This document shows positions 44,879-53,425 of a stretch of 64,000 nucleotides of DNA, piece after piece (the stretch's first letter is position 1; the number at the start of each line of letters is the position of its first letter). Source of the DNA: Paenibacillus donghaensis (GTDB taxonomy: Bacteria; Bacillota; Bacilli; Paenibacillales; Paenibacillaceae); NCBI RefSeq assembly GCF_002192415.1, contig NZ_CP021780.1, positions 4,278,001 through 4,342,000 on the forward strand, given 5' to 3'. The position numbers were made by a program, and so were the translations under genes. The notes beneath the pieces were generated by a model. That model did not search any database. It had not been told where the DNA came from and saw only the letters and a list, made by a program, of their open reading frames with translations.

Positions 44879-47740
44879 TCAGCTGACGCCGCCTTCCTCC
44901 AGCCACTCGGCGATGCGGGGAACCATCTGATCTGTCCGCATATGCTCCATCTTCGGGCCGGGCAGTGAATATAAGAAATACTTGCCATAATAGGACTCAA
45001 TGACTCTCGTATCATAAACAATGACAATGCCGCGGTCCTGTGCGGTCCGCACAAGTCTGCCGAAACCCTGCTTGAAGCGGATAACCGCCTGGGGAACGGA
45101 CAGCTTCATAAACGGGTTCTTCTTCTGGGCCTGCAGCAGCTCCGCTTTGGCTTCAGCAAGCGGATGATTGGGCGGCTGGAAGGGCAACCTTACGATGGCC
45201 AGACAAGTCAGCGCCTCTCCGGGAATATCCACGCCTTCCCAGAAGCTGCTGGTGCCCAGCAGCACCGAAGCCGAGCTGTCCTGGAAACGGCGGATCAGCT
45301 TGCTGCGGCTGCCACCCTCCACGCCTTGCCCCAGTACACTGATCTCCTTGGAGGCCAGCGCCTCCTTCAGCGGATCATACACCTGACGCAGCATCCGGTA
45401 GGAGGTGAACAAGACCATCATCCGCCCTCTGGTAGCTTCTGCCGCTTCAGCCAGCGACTGTACCAGGGTATTCACGAAGCGCGCGTCTCCCACGCTGCCC
45501 TTGACGCTTGGGAAGTCACGCGGAATAACCAGCAAGGCCTGCTCGCGGTACTTAAACGGCGAAGGCAGCAGCACGGTCTTCAGGCGTCCTTCCTCTGCCG
45601 TCTCGTTCAGACCCAGATTATCGATCATGAACTGGAACGATTTGTCCACCGACAAGGTGGCAGAAGTCAGCACGATGCTCTTCTTCTTATCGAAGAACAG
45701 CTCCTTCAGCTGGGAGCTGACGTCTACAGGCACAGCGTACATCTGCAAGGATTTGCTGCGGTAGTTTCCGTTCGCTTCCAGCCAGTAGACGATGTTGTCA
45801 TCGTTCAGCCCCATGAAGAAACGCACCTGCTCCCGGATTCCAGCCAGATCCTTGAACAACCCGCTGATATCCGTGACCAGCCCGTCGGCAGAGGACTGCC
45901 CCTCCTGCTCGCGCATGTCGCTGAGCATCTTGTCACCCTTGCGGATGATGTCACTGAGGGCAAGGTACATGCCGTTCTCCAGCTTCGTCAGCTCATCCCA
46001 GTCATTCGGTTTGCTGCCAGGCACCAGGCGAAGCACCAGCTGACCGGCTTCCCCTGCTCCCGCATCGCTGCGTTCAGGCAGCAGCGCAAACAGCTTCTCG
46101 CTCAGTGTATCCCAGCTCTCCTTAACGGTAAGCAGATCAGGATACAGTGTGTCTATCGTCAGGCTCCATTCCGAAGCCTGTTCTGAGCCGGAGGACTGCA
46201 GAATTTGGCGCAGCGCCGGAAGCTGGCCGTTCTTGCTATCTTTGTAGAGCCGCAAGAGGGTGTGCTGCACGGTGAAATGCTTCATATGCATGCCGAGATG
46301 TTTACCTGCCACGTCCTCCAGATGATGTGCCTCGTCTATAACCAGATGCTCATAGGCGGGAAGAAGCTGGTGCCCTGCTTTCACATCGGCAAACAGCTTG
46401 GAGTGATTAGTGACCACCACATCGGCAATGCCGGCCTCGTGTTTGGCCCGGTGATAATAACATTTGCGGAACCATGGGCAGGAACGGCCCTGGCAGGAAT
46501 CCGTATCGCTGGCAACCGTCTCCCAGAAATCCCCGCCCCGGCCGCTGAGGTTAAGCTCCTCGTCGTCACCCGACTCGGTCTGGGTCAACCAGACCATCAT
46601 CTGAGCCGCGATCAGCGCATCTTCTCTTGGACTGACGAAATCTCTTTTGTTTATTCTATGTTCAAACTTGCGAAGACACAAATAATGGCCTCTTCCCTTA
46701 AACACCGCAGCCTTGAACGGAAACGGGACCACCTGCGTCAACAGGGGGATATCCCGTTCGCGCAATTGATCCTGCAGATTGATGGTATGGGTGCTGACCA
46801 TCACCTTCTCCCCGCTGCGCACGCTCTGATAGATGGCAGGCAGCAGATAGCCCAGCGACTTGCCGGTTCCGGTTCCTGCCTCGATCAGCATATGCTTGTC
46901 TTCCGCCAGGGCCGCCATCACCTCGGCAATCATGATATCCTGGGCTTCGCGGCTCTCATAATGCGGCAGGGTTTCCTTAAGAAGCCGGGTCACCTCTTCC
47001 ATATATTCTGTGAAGGAGAGCTTCAGCAGCGGATTGGGGTCGCTCTCGGCTCTCGGTGGTGCAAGCTCCGCCCAGTCGCCAACAGCCAGCGCCAACTGAC
47101 GGTAGAAGGTCAGTCCATTCTCGGGCTGGAAGGTCTCCATCTCCCGCTCATGCAGCAGTCCGTCGAAATACCAGCCCAGATCACTGTCCTGCCCGCTAAG
47201 CAGCTCGCTGATTCTCTGAATCGTCAGTAGGGGAAGCTCATACAGCTCCTCAATGCATTTCAGCAGGATCAGCGCAGTAGCCAGCGCGTCACTGTCCGCC
47301 TGGTGCGGACGCTCATGCTCCACGCCGAAGTTCGCGCTGACCGCGCCAAGCTGATAGGAGGTCAGGGAAGGGAAGCAAATCTTCAGGAAATCTATCGTAT
47401 CTAAAATCCGCCCCTGAAACGGCAAATACCCGCAGCGGTCAAGCGCATTCTGTAAAAAATGAAAATCAAAGGCCACGTTGTGCCCTACAAGCACTACGTC
47501 ATCCAGCAGCGGCACGAGCTCCATCATCATCTCGTCCAGCTCTGGCGCATCCTGCACATCGTTATCGGTTATACCTGTCAGACCCGTAATAAAAGAAGGA
47601 ATCGGTGTTCCGGGCTTGACAAAGGAACCATACACCCGGGAGATGGTCCGGTCTTCTTCAATTATGGCCAGGCCAACCTGGATGATCTCACCCACGGATT
47701 GGGTGCCCGTTGTTTCGAAATCAAGCACGGCAAATTTCAT
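44879..47740 (-). CDS. dinG: DinG-family exonuclease/helicase-like protein
   Basis: 953 aa. The N-terminal DEDDh exonuclease domain (about 1-170) starts FAVLDFETTGTQSVGE and is close to DnaQ. The C-terminal superfamily 2 helicase-like part has Walker A EAGTGTGKSLGY, DEAH box VIDEAHHLED and C-terminal motifs SFWEGVDIPGEAL and QGFGRLVRT. Four cysteines (YLCLRK, SCQGRSCPWFRKC) could hold an iron-sulphur cluster as in E. coli DinG. B. subtilis DinG is reported to act mainly as an exonuclease, so helicase activity should not be assumed. AAAGGGAAT precedes the ATG. Confidence 0.94.
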   Translation of the reverse strand: MKFAVLDFETTGTQSVGEIIQVGLAIIEEDRTISRVYGSFVKPGTPIPSFITGLTGITDNDVQDAPELDEMMMELVPLLDDVVLVGHNVAFDFHFLQNALDRCGYLPFQGRILDTIDFLKICFPSLTSYQLGAVSANFGVEHERPHQADSDALATALILLKCIEELYELPLLTIQRISELLSGQDSDLGWYFDGLLHEREMETFQPENGLTFYRQLALAVGDWAELAPPRAESDPNPLLKLSFTEYMEEVTRLLKETLPHYESREAQDIMIAEVMAALAEDKHMLIEAGTGTGKSLGYLLPAIYQSVRSGEKVMVSTHTINLQDQLRERDIPLLTQVVPFPFKAAVFKGRGHYLCLRKFEHRINKRDFVSPREDALIAAQMMVWLTQTESGDDEELNLSGRGGDFWETVASDTDSCQGRSCPWFRKCYYHRAKHEAGIADVVVTNHSKLFADVKAGHQLLPAYEHLVIDEAHHLEDVAGKHLGMHMKHFTVQHTLLRLYKDSKNGQLPALRQILQSSGSEQASEWSLTIDTLYPDLLTVKESWDTLSEKLFALLPERSDAGAGEAGQLVLRLVPGSKPNDWDELTKLENGMYLALSDIIRKGDKMLSDMREQEGQSSADGLVTDISGLFKDLAGIREQVRFFMGLNDDNIVYWLEANGNYRSKSLQMYAVPVDVSSQLKELFFDKKKSIVLTSATLSVDKSFQFMIDNLGLNETAEEGRLKTVLLPSPFKYREQALLVIPRDFPSVKGSVGDARFVNTLVQSLAEAAEATRGRMMVLFTSYRMLRQVYDPLKEALASKEISVLGQGVEGGSRSKLIRRFQDSSASVLLGTSSFWEGVDIPGEALTCLAIVRLPFQPPNHPLAEAKAELLQAQKKNPFMKLSVPQAVIRFKQGFGRLVRTAQDRGIVIVYDTRVIESYYGKYFLYSLPGPKMEHMRTDQMVPRIAEWLEEGGVS

Positions 47741-47795
47741 TATAAGTTCTATTCCCTTTCACTTGAGGCTCTTTATCAGCATAACAGAAGTTGCG

Positions 47796-47834
47796 AAAAA
47801 AGGCGATGCACCCCGGTCTTCGCGGATGCATCGC
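47796..47834 (-). terminator. Terminator after the TPR protein gene
   Basis: On the minus strand GCGATGCA pairs with TGCATCGC and is followed by CTTTTTT. It lies 21 nt after the stop of the TPR gene and separates it from dinG. Confidence 0.88.
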
Positions 47835-47854
47835 TTAAGAGGAGAAACCTATGA

Positions 47855-48499
47855 TTACAAAAGCTCAACCAACTGATTTCCAAATTGCAGCTTGCCTCCC
47901 CGCCTGCGGCACACCTCCAGATTGACTGGTGGCTCCGGCAGAGCGGGGTCATGCTGCAGGGAGAGATCAAATAGTTCCCTTGCTTCGCCAAAGCGCTCCT
48001 GAGTGGCTCTGATGCACCCCATGGCGTTATAGATCATCGCCTTCAGCTTGGCTTCCCGGATCAGGGCCAGCATATGGTCCAGATGCCTCCAAGCGCTCTC
48101 CCCTTCACCTTCCTGCAGATAAGCCATCGCCAGATACAGACGGGCAGCCAGACTATCCGGGTGCCGTGCAATCACTTCCTTAAACTGGTCAATACATTTA
48201 CGGTACATTAGCAGCTTGTAGTAGCCCTGTCCACGGACAAAGGCATCCATTGACAGCTCTGCAGCCTCCAATGGCGGCTCCGGGCTGTCTTCAGGCTCCA
48301 GCGTGAAATCGGCCTGCTCCCGGAACTGGCTGAGCTTCTCGGCGAAGAGCAGCCATTCGTCCATCACGTTATCACTTAGCCGGTGCAGCATATTGTATTT
48401 GCATAAAAGCTCGTTTCGGCGGGCACCCTCCGCAGTAGGGTAATCAGTTACGATCTCACGAAGCACCTTATTCATTTCAGCAAACAAATGTTGAAACAC
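47855..48499 (-). CDS. Tetratricopeptide-repeat protein of unknown function
   Basis: About 214 aa from GTG 48497-48499, which follows GAGGTGGGG; the frame extends to an ATG at 48553 without a ribosome site. The C-terminal half contains TPR-like helical pairs (YYKLLMYRKCIDQFKEVIARHPDSLAARLYLAMAYLQEGE and AMGCIRATQERFGEARELFDLSLQHDPALPEPPVNLEV). The N-terminal half is helical and acidic. There is no signal or membrane segment. It lies between panDCB and dinG and has its own terminator. Partner unknown. Confidence 0.85.
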   Translation of the reverse strand: MFQHLFAEMNKVLREIVTDYPTAEGARRNELLCKYNMLHRLSDNVMDEWLLFAEKLSQFREQADFTLEPEDSPEPPLEAAELSMDAFVRGQGYYKLLMYRKCIDQFKEVIARHPDSLAARLYLAMAYLQEGEGESAWRHLDHMLALIREAKLKAMIYNAMGCIRATQERFGEARELFDLSLQHDPALPEPPVNLEVCRRRGGKLQFGNQLVELL

Positions 48500-48612
48500 G
48501 GGACCACCCCACCTCACTGAAGATGAAATCAGCTTAAGCTTGCCTGACTTCATTTTCTGCGAGAACGGGTACTTTCATCCCTGCCAATCAATACATGACT
48601 GAAGCGCACGAA

Positions 48613-48996
48613 TTAGACAATCGTAGCATGGAGCTCATGATCGGCCAGCTTCACTGCGTGGTTATGCTCATCGACGAACACAACGGTTGGCTTATGAGCA
48701 GCCAGCTCCTCCGAGGACAGCATGGCATAAGAAATAATAATTACGGTGTCGCCCGGATGTACGAGCCTCGCTGCAGCACCGTTCAGGCAGATCACACCGC
48801 TTCCGCGCGGGCCAGGAATCACATAAGTTTCCAGACGGGAGCCGTTGTTATTGTCGACAATCTGGACCTTCTCATTCTCCAGCAGATCAGCTGCTTCCAT
48901 CAGATTCTCATCTATGGTAATGCTGCCCACATAATTCAGATTCGCTTCGGTCACCGTCGCACGGTGGATCTTGGATTTCATCATATGTCTAAACAA
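48613..48996 (-). CDS. panD: Aspartate 1-decarboxylase
   Basis: Makes beta-alanine for pantothenate; a pyruvoyl enzyme that cleaves itself. TTG 48994-48996 is preferred because AAGGAGG lies 9 nt upstream and the product ([20 protein letters not shown]) is then 127 aa, the family's usual length. The self-cleavage site is NYVG-SITID. The active-site region [23 protein letters not shown] is intact. It overlaps the panC end by 8 nt and is last in panBCD. Confidence 0.97.
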   Translation of the reverse strand: MFRHMMKSKIHRATVTEANLNYVGSITIDENLMEAADLLENEKVQIVDNNNGSRLETYVIPGPRGSGVICLNGAAARLVHPGDTVIIISYAMLSSEELAAHKPTVVFVDEHNHAVKLADHELHATIV

Positions 48997-49879
48997 GTGC
49001 AGCAGCCTCCTTCGGAATAAATACATTGTTGTCGATCAGGCGGGTTCTGCCGAACTTAACGGCAAGCGCCATAATAATCTCTCCGGGCACTGAAGCCAGA
49101 GTTTCGTTGTCTCCCAGGTTCTCCAGATCGGGAAAAGTTAATACTTCGGCATAATCAATCTCGGCAAGACGAGAGGTTGAAATCTCAGATACCAGCACCT
49201 GGCGCACTTCGGATGCGGTTCTCGCCCGGCCATCCAGAATGGCCTCGCGCGCAGCACGGAGCGAACGGGACAATACCAGCGCCTCTTCCCGCTGTTCTCC
49301 AGACAGATACACATTGCGCGAGCTAAGCGCAAGGCCATCGGCCTCACGGACAATCGGACAAGCGACAATTTCTACCGGCATGTTCAGGTCGGATACCATC
49401 CGGCGCAGCACAGCCACCTGCTGGGCATCCTTCAGTCCGAAGAACGCATAATCCGGCTGCACCATATGCAGCAGCTTGCTGACTACGGTAGTCACGCCGT
49501 CAAAATGTCCGGGACGCGAAGCCCCGCACAGCTGCGTAGTTAATGAAGCCACTGAAACTGTAGTACGGATCGCCTGCGGATACATTTCCTCTACAGTGGG
49601 AATAAACACGATATCTGCGCCTTCGCGCTCGGCAAGCTCCAGATCCCGCTGCTCATCGCGCGGATAGGAGGCGAAGTCTTCATTGGGACCAAACTGCAGC
49701 GGATTGACGAAAATGCTCATCACTACCGTGTTGCTCAGCTCTCCGGCCCGCCGCAGCAGGCTGGCATGTCCTTCATGCAAATAACCCATCGTTGGCACAA
49801 ATCCAATGGGGCTGTGGCCCCCGCTCCGCATATATTCCAGCGCTTCGCGCAGCTGCTCTACAGTTCTGACCACTCTCAT
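48989..49879 (-). CDS. panC: Pantothenate synthetase (pantoate-beta-alanine ligase)
   Basis: Joins pantoate and beta-alanine with ATP to give pantothenate. The 296-aa protein has the HIGH-like motif [70 protein letters not shown] and the KMSK-like region ALSSRNVYL. Its start overlaps the panB stop by 1 nt, with GGAGCG inside panB, so translation is coupled. Confidence 0.98.
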   Translation of the reverse strand: MRVVRTVEQLREALEYMRSGGHSPIGFVPTMGYLHEGHASLLRRAGELSNTVVMSIFVNPLQFGPNEDFASYPRDEQRDLELAEREGADIVFIPTVEEMYPQAIRTTVSVASLTTQLCGASRPGHFDGVTTVVSKLLHMVQPDYAFFGLKDAQQVAVLRRMVSDLNMPVEIVACPIVREADGLALSSRNVYLSGEQREEALVLSRSLRAAREAILDGRARTASEVRQVLVSEISTSRLAEIDYAEVLTFPDLENLGDNETLASVPGEIIMALAVKFGRTRLIDNNVFIPKEAAALV

Positions 49880-50751
49880 TATGATTTCGCTCCTTTGGTT
49901 ACGGCAGCGCCGTATAGGGATTCCAGCACACTTTCATCGGCGCCGAATACATGGCTCTCCTCCGGAAAAGTACGCTGCTTGACCTCCTGCACATACTGGC
50001 TGATCCCCTCACGGATCAGGCTGCCTATATCGGCATAGGTTTTGACAAAACGTTTCTCCCGGTAATCCGCCGTGTAGCGCAGCAGGTCATGATAGACCAG
50101 CACCTGACCGTCGCAATAACGGCCTGCACCAATGCCAATGGTTGGGATCGAAAGCGCTTTGGAGATGGCCGCTGCCACCTCTTCGGTCACCAGCTCCAGC
50201 AAAATGGCAAAAGCCCCGGCCGCTTCCAGCGCCAGCGCCTCATCCATCAGCCGCTGGGCATCCTTGGCATCCTTGCCCTGGATGCGGTAGCCGCCGATCA
50301 TGTTGACCGACTGCGGGGTAAGCCCGATATGGCCCATAACGGGAACTCCGGCCGCAGCCAGTGCAGATACGGTGGAGCAGATTTCCAGGCCGCCTTCCAT
50401 CTTGACGGCGTGGGCCCCCCCTTCCTGCATCAGGCGGCGGACGCCGCGCAGGGTCTCGTCAATACTTCCGTGATAGGTCATAAACGGCATGTCCGCCAAA
50501 ATAAACGTATGCTGTGCTGCCCGGGTGACGGAGCGGGTATGATACACCATGTCATCTATGGTTACCGGCAGGGTGCTGTCATAGCCCAGCACTACATTTC
50601 CCAGCGAATCGCCGACCAGAATCAGGTCGATTCCTGCTTCTTCGGCCAACCGGGCCGAAGGATAATCATAAGCGGTCAGCATGCTCAGCGGCACACCTTC
50701 CGTTTTCATTTTTTTCATTTTGACAATATTTAACGCCTGCTTGTTTGCCAT
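49879..50751 (-). CDS. panB: 3-methyl-2-oxobutanoate hydroxymethyltransferase
   Basis: First committed step of pantothenate synthesis (ketopantoate formation from ketoisovalerate). The 290-aa protein has the metal and substrate motifs ILVGDSLGNVVLGYDSTLPVT, VKMEGG, PVMGHIGLTPQSVNMIGGYRIQGK and IPTIGIGAGRYCDGQVLVYHDLL. It leads panBCD and is preceded by a structured leader with an intrinsic terminator, so the operon is probably controlled by attenuation. Confidence 0.98.
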   Translation of the reverse strand: MANKQALNIVKMKKMKTEGVPLSMLTAYDYPSARLAEEAGIDLILVGDSLGNVVLGYDSTLPVTIDDMVYHTRSVTRAAQHTFILADMPFMTYHGSIDETLRGVRRLMQEGGAHAVKMEGGLEICSTVSALAAAGVPVMGHIGLTPQSVNMIGGYRIQGKDAKDAQRLMDEALALEAAGAFAILLELVTEEVAAAISKALSIPTIGIGAGRYCDGQVLVYHDLLRYTADYREKRFVKTYADIGSLIREGISQYVQEVKQRTFPEESHVFGADESVLESLYGAAVTKGAKS

Positions 50752-50797
50752 TGCTCTCCATTCCCCTTTTCCCAGTTAAATACGCGTAAACGCGCAA

Positions 50798-51016
50798 ACA
50801 AAAAAACCTCTTAGCATGTTCCGCTAAAAAGGTCCGAAGGGCAAAAAAGAGTCACTCGCGATCGTCCCTTCTGTCTCGGTCCTTACGGCTCAGAGCAGAA
50901 TCCAACGTAACCGTCAAACGCAGTTATGATGGTGCATCCCAATAACAAATTCTTGATTATTCCATTTACAGCAAGAGTACAGCTCGACATTCGATACCGC
51001 CTCTGCCGCTAGTATA
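50798..51016 (-). promoter_or_regulatory. panB leader RNA with attenuator terminator (candidate pan motif)
   Basis: On the minus strand a TATACT -10 (51011-51016, weak -35) precedes a leader of about 250 nt. It contains candidate stems (CGGTTACG with CGTA-AGG-ACCG; GAAGGG with CCCTTC) and ends in CCTTTTTAGC/GCTAAGAGG followed by TTTTTTT (50798-50832), a terminator before the panB ribosome site. A small dyad CGCGTTTACGCG lies at 50783-50794. The pan RNA motif is known upstream of panB in Firmicutes; assignment to it is inference, as I could not fold or align it. Confidence 0.5.
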
Positions 51017-51252
51017 CCAAAAAAAATGGAGAAATACACTAAAAAATCGATCCCTCCCAAACCCTCCCTTCCAAGGGAGGGTTTGGGAGGGCTGCACCCT
51101 CTGGACACCCGCAAGCTTGGCGAATGAGCCTGGCGGTACTGTGATTAGGTGGGTGGGGTGGAAAGATCGCTTATCCCTACGGGACCGCTTGAACGCCGCG
51201 GGGCTGGCCTGCTCTCCCTGACGGGATGCACGGCCGGGGGGGAAGTTCAAAG

Positions 51253-51535
51253 GCAGGCTGTTCCTTCGGAATGCGCAAGACTCTAAGAGCGAAAGCGGGC
51301 TGTTCCTTCGGAATGCGCAAGACCTTAAGGGCGAAAGCGGGCTGCTCCTTCGGAATGCGCAAGACCTTAAGGGCGAAAGCAGGCTGTTCCTTCGGAATGC
51401 GCAAGACCTTAAGGGCGAAAGCGGGCTGTTCCTTCGGAATGCGCAAGACCTTAAGGCCGAAAGCGGGCTGTTCCTTCGGAATGCGCAAGACCTTAAGGGC
51501 GAAAGCGGGCTGTTCCTCCGGAATGCGCAAGATCT
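51253..51535. repeat. 42-bp tandem repeat, seven copies
   Basis: The string TTCCTTCGG recurs at 51261, 51303, 51345 (TCC variant), 51387, 51429, 51471 and 51513, exactly 42 bp apart. Each unit has a small TTCC-TTC-GGAA hairpin and most have CCTTAAGG. The period is a multiple of three, so long frames stay open on both strands, but none has a convincing ribosome site. It lies in the 1.87-kb gene-free gap between panB and birA. Confidence 0.92.
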
Positions 51536-51578
51536 AATCCACAACAAAAGAAAATCATTATTTGCTATACAACAAGAA

Positions 51579-51620
51579 AAAACGGTTTCGCCATCCTCTG
51601 CAAGAGGTGGCATCCGTTTT
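51579..51620. repeat. Nested hairpin repeat, copy 2
   Basis: Second copy of the element at 33271: outer stem AAACGG/CCGTTT, inner CCTCT/AGAGG and GCC/GGC pairs, with A and T tracts on the two sides so it could end transcription in either direction. Confidence 0.65.
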
Positions 51621-51661
51621 TTCGAGGAATTAGTATATTTCAACTGAAACCTGTGATAGGA

Positions 51662-52210
51662 GGCAATTAAGTGCGATTTCAGCCGAAACGTCCATCAGCA
51701 GACGAATACGTGCAAATCTGGTTACTGCTTAGGCCCTGGCGAGGATGTAGGGCAGCGACACCGTCAAGAAGCTTCAGAGTAAATTAGATGCGAAACTGCA
51801 ACTAATTTTTGCTGCAAACCCTGTCAGGGAGCAAATAAGTGCGAAACTGGTTACTACTTAGGTTCTTGCCAGGAATTTAGAGTCTGCCCTGGAACTTTTC
51901 GAGTAATTTGATGGGAAACTGGTTACTCCTTAGGGCCAGTCAGGATGTGTAGGGAAATTCTACCGCTAATTGTACGAAAGTTGGGGAATCTCATGAGAGG
52001 ATAGGGAGTTTCTACCACTAATGACACCCTATGGGCTCCAAAATGCCCTCGATAGACGATTTAGTGGTAACTTTTCCCTATATGCCATAGATTATCGATC
52101 ATTAGCCCTTAATTAACGGTAGTTTTTCCCCATAGCCACCTATATTTTTCTCTTTCGATGGCGCCAATCTGCTTGGGGAAGGCCCGAGTCCTAAGCAGTA
52201 ATCGAAACTG
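51662..52210. repeat. Class-1 motif array with element ends, interrupted
   Basis: Forward class-1 motif cores lie at 51672, 51711, 51789, 51840 and 51912. The 51789-51840 pair is 51 bp apart. Those at 51711, 51840 and 51912 run into GGTTACTACTTAGG-type ends at 51719, 51849 and 51921. The last one is the left end of a complete 283-bp element. The 51840-51912 distance (72 bp) equals that of 41219-41291, so the two islands share a composite ancestor. No gene is supported. Confidence 0.7.
51921..52203. mobile_element. 283-bp MITE-like element (element C)
   Basis: Ends GGTTACTCCTTAGG and CCTAAGCAGTAATC, flanked by GAAACT at 51915-51920 and 52204-52209. It aligns along its whole length, almost without gaps, with the reverse complement of element A (282 bp). 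By eye the first 120 positions match at roughly 75-80%. Four internal motifs are placed two forward (GGG at 51952 and 52004) and two inverted (CCC at 52076 and 52128), 52 bp apart in each pair. There is no reading frame. Confidence 0.8.
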
Positions 52211-52264
52211 CAACTAAATTCAGCTGAAACATCAATGTAGAGTGTTGCATAAGAGCTTTCAGAG

Positions 52265-52455
52265 AATTAGATGCGAATCTGCATTTAATTTCAGCTGAAA
52301 TTCCTGTTAGCGGAGAAATAAGTGCGAATCTGCAACTATTTTCAAGGAAAACGTTTGTTTAACGCTCAAAACTCGAAATTAGATGCGTATTCGCACTTAT
52401 TTGCTCCAAAACAGAAAAAATCGGTGAATTAGGTGCGTTTTCGCACTTAAATCGC
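52265..52455. repeat. Class-1 hairpin-motif element, intact copy (upstream of the birA end)
   Basis: Forward cores TGCGAATCTGCA at 52272 and 52323, inverted cores TGCGTATTCGCA at 52384 and TGCGTTTTCGCA at 52434. Spacing 51, 61 and 50 bp is identical to the copy at 24957, with recognisable spacer similarity (CTCCAAAAC.GAAAAAA between the inverted pair). Confidence 0.85.
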
Positions 52456-52512
52456 TGGCTGGACTAAGGTGGTGTTCAAGAAATCACATCTTGGATGCTC
52501 CTATCTTATGGA

Positions 52513-52579
52513 GACCTAAGCAGCAACCCGTTTCGCAACTAAATGTTCGGCTCCTTAAAGGAGTCCTAAGTAGTAACCG
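52513..52579. repeat. Two unpaired right ends of the inserted-element family
   Basis: CCTAAGCAGCAACC (from 52515) and CCTAAGTAGTAACC (from 52565) lie 50 bp apart, each joined to a class-1 half motif (CGTTTCGCAACTAAAT; GAAACTGCA). The second has the same GAAACT flank as the left end at 51849, so an older, larger nested insertion is possible. A short GGGG/CCCC hairpin before birA (52598-52613) has no T tract. Confidence 0.6.
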
Positions 52580-52624
52580 AAACTGCAAGGACATATCGCA
52601 TACAGGGGTTGTAGCACCCCGCTG

Positions 52625-53425
52625 TCATATTAGTTCAATCTCACCTGAACACACACTGCTCACCGTTCCATCCGGCCCCTGAAGCAGCAGAAACCCCTGC
52701 TCATCCATGCCTACAGCGATTCCTTTTCGTCTGCCCTCAGGGCTGTTTGTCGCAATCTGACGGCCCAGCGTAACCGACATCGCTTCCCAGCGGAGCTGGA
52801 CCGGAGCGAAGCCACGCTCCAGATACAGCGTGTATAGAGCCTCCAGCTCGGCAAGCACCACACCAGCCAGCACGGAACGGTCCACGGGTCGGCCTCCGCG
52901 TTCCAGCAGCAGCGAGGTGCCGACACCACGAAGCTCCTCGGGATAATCGTCTGCGTCCAGATTCACCGCAATGCCAATGCCCGCGATACAGTAGTGCAGC
53001 TCGCCCTCATGGAGAGAGGATTCAAGCAGGATGCCGCAGATTTTGCGGCCGCCAGCCAGCAGGTCGTTGGGCCATTTAATCCCGGCCTCCACCCCGCTGA
53101 CCTTGCGGATTGCAGTGCATACGGCTACCCCGGCCAGCAGTGTCAGCTGGGGGGTCAGCAGCAGCGGCAGCTGCGGCCGGAGCACAACACTCATCCAGAT
53201 GCCTTTGCCCTTCGGAGAATGCCATTTGCGGCCCATCCGGCCCCTGCCGCCGGTCTGTTCCTCCGCTATAACCGCCGTTCCTTCCGGTGCGCCGCTCTCC
53301 GCCAGCTGCTTCGCTTCCTCCTGGGTGGAGAGCACGCTCTCCAGCAGATGCACCTTGCCGCTCCAGCAGGACGCAGCGGTCTCTCTGTCGATTGTCGCCG
53401 GAGACAAGGCTTCATAGCTGTTCAT
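52625..53425 (-). CDS. birA: Biotin-[acetyl-CoA-carboxylase] ligase lacking the DNA-binding domain
   Basis: Attaches biotin to the carboxylase carrier protein. About 266 aa from ATG 53423-53425, preceded by AAGGA at 9 nt. The catalytic domain is complete: STQEEAKQLAESGAPEGTAVIAEEQTGGRGRMGRKWHSP (biotin/ATP loop GRGRMGRKW), IKWPNDLLAGGRKICGILLES and the C-terminal SH3-like domain. B. subtilis BirA is about 325 aa with an N-terminal winged helix that represses biotin genes; that domain is absent here and cca occupies the space upstream. So the protein is probably an enzyme only. It overlaps the cca end by 14 nt. Confidence 0.95.
   Translation of the reverse strand: MNSYEALSPATIDRETAASCWSGKVHLLESVLSTQEEAKQLAESGAPEGTAVIAEEQTGGRGRMGRKWHSPKGKGIWMSVVLRPQLPLLLTPQLTLLAGVAVCTAIRKVSGVEAGIKWPNDLLAGGRKICGILLESSLHEGELHYCIAGIGIAVNLDADDYPEELRGVGTSLLLERGGRPVDRSVLAGVVLAELEALYTLYLERGFAPVQLRWEAMSVTLGRQIATNSPEGRRKGIAVGMDEQGFLLLQGPDGTVSSVCSGEIELI

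Noticed and set aside
44821..45054. Extended N-terminus of Rex (299 aa)
   Set aside because: The strong TTAGGAGG site and family length fix the start at 44820; the extra 78 residues do not resemble Rex.
51253..51535. CRISPR array
   Set aside because: Units are back-to-back 42-bp copies without unique spacers, and no cas gene is present. The same holds for the 51-bp array at 27655.
50966..51643. Long frames over the 42-bp repeat (225 aa minus; 103 aa plus at 51226; 117 aa minus at 51177)
   Set aside because: Open only because the repeat period is a multiple of three; three competing frames on both strands, no ribosome sites, no recognisable domain.
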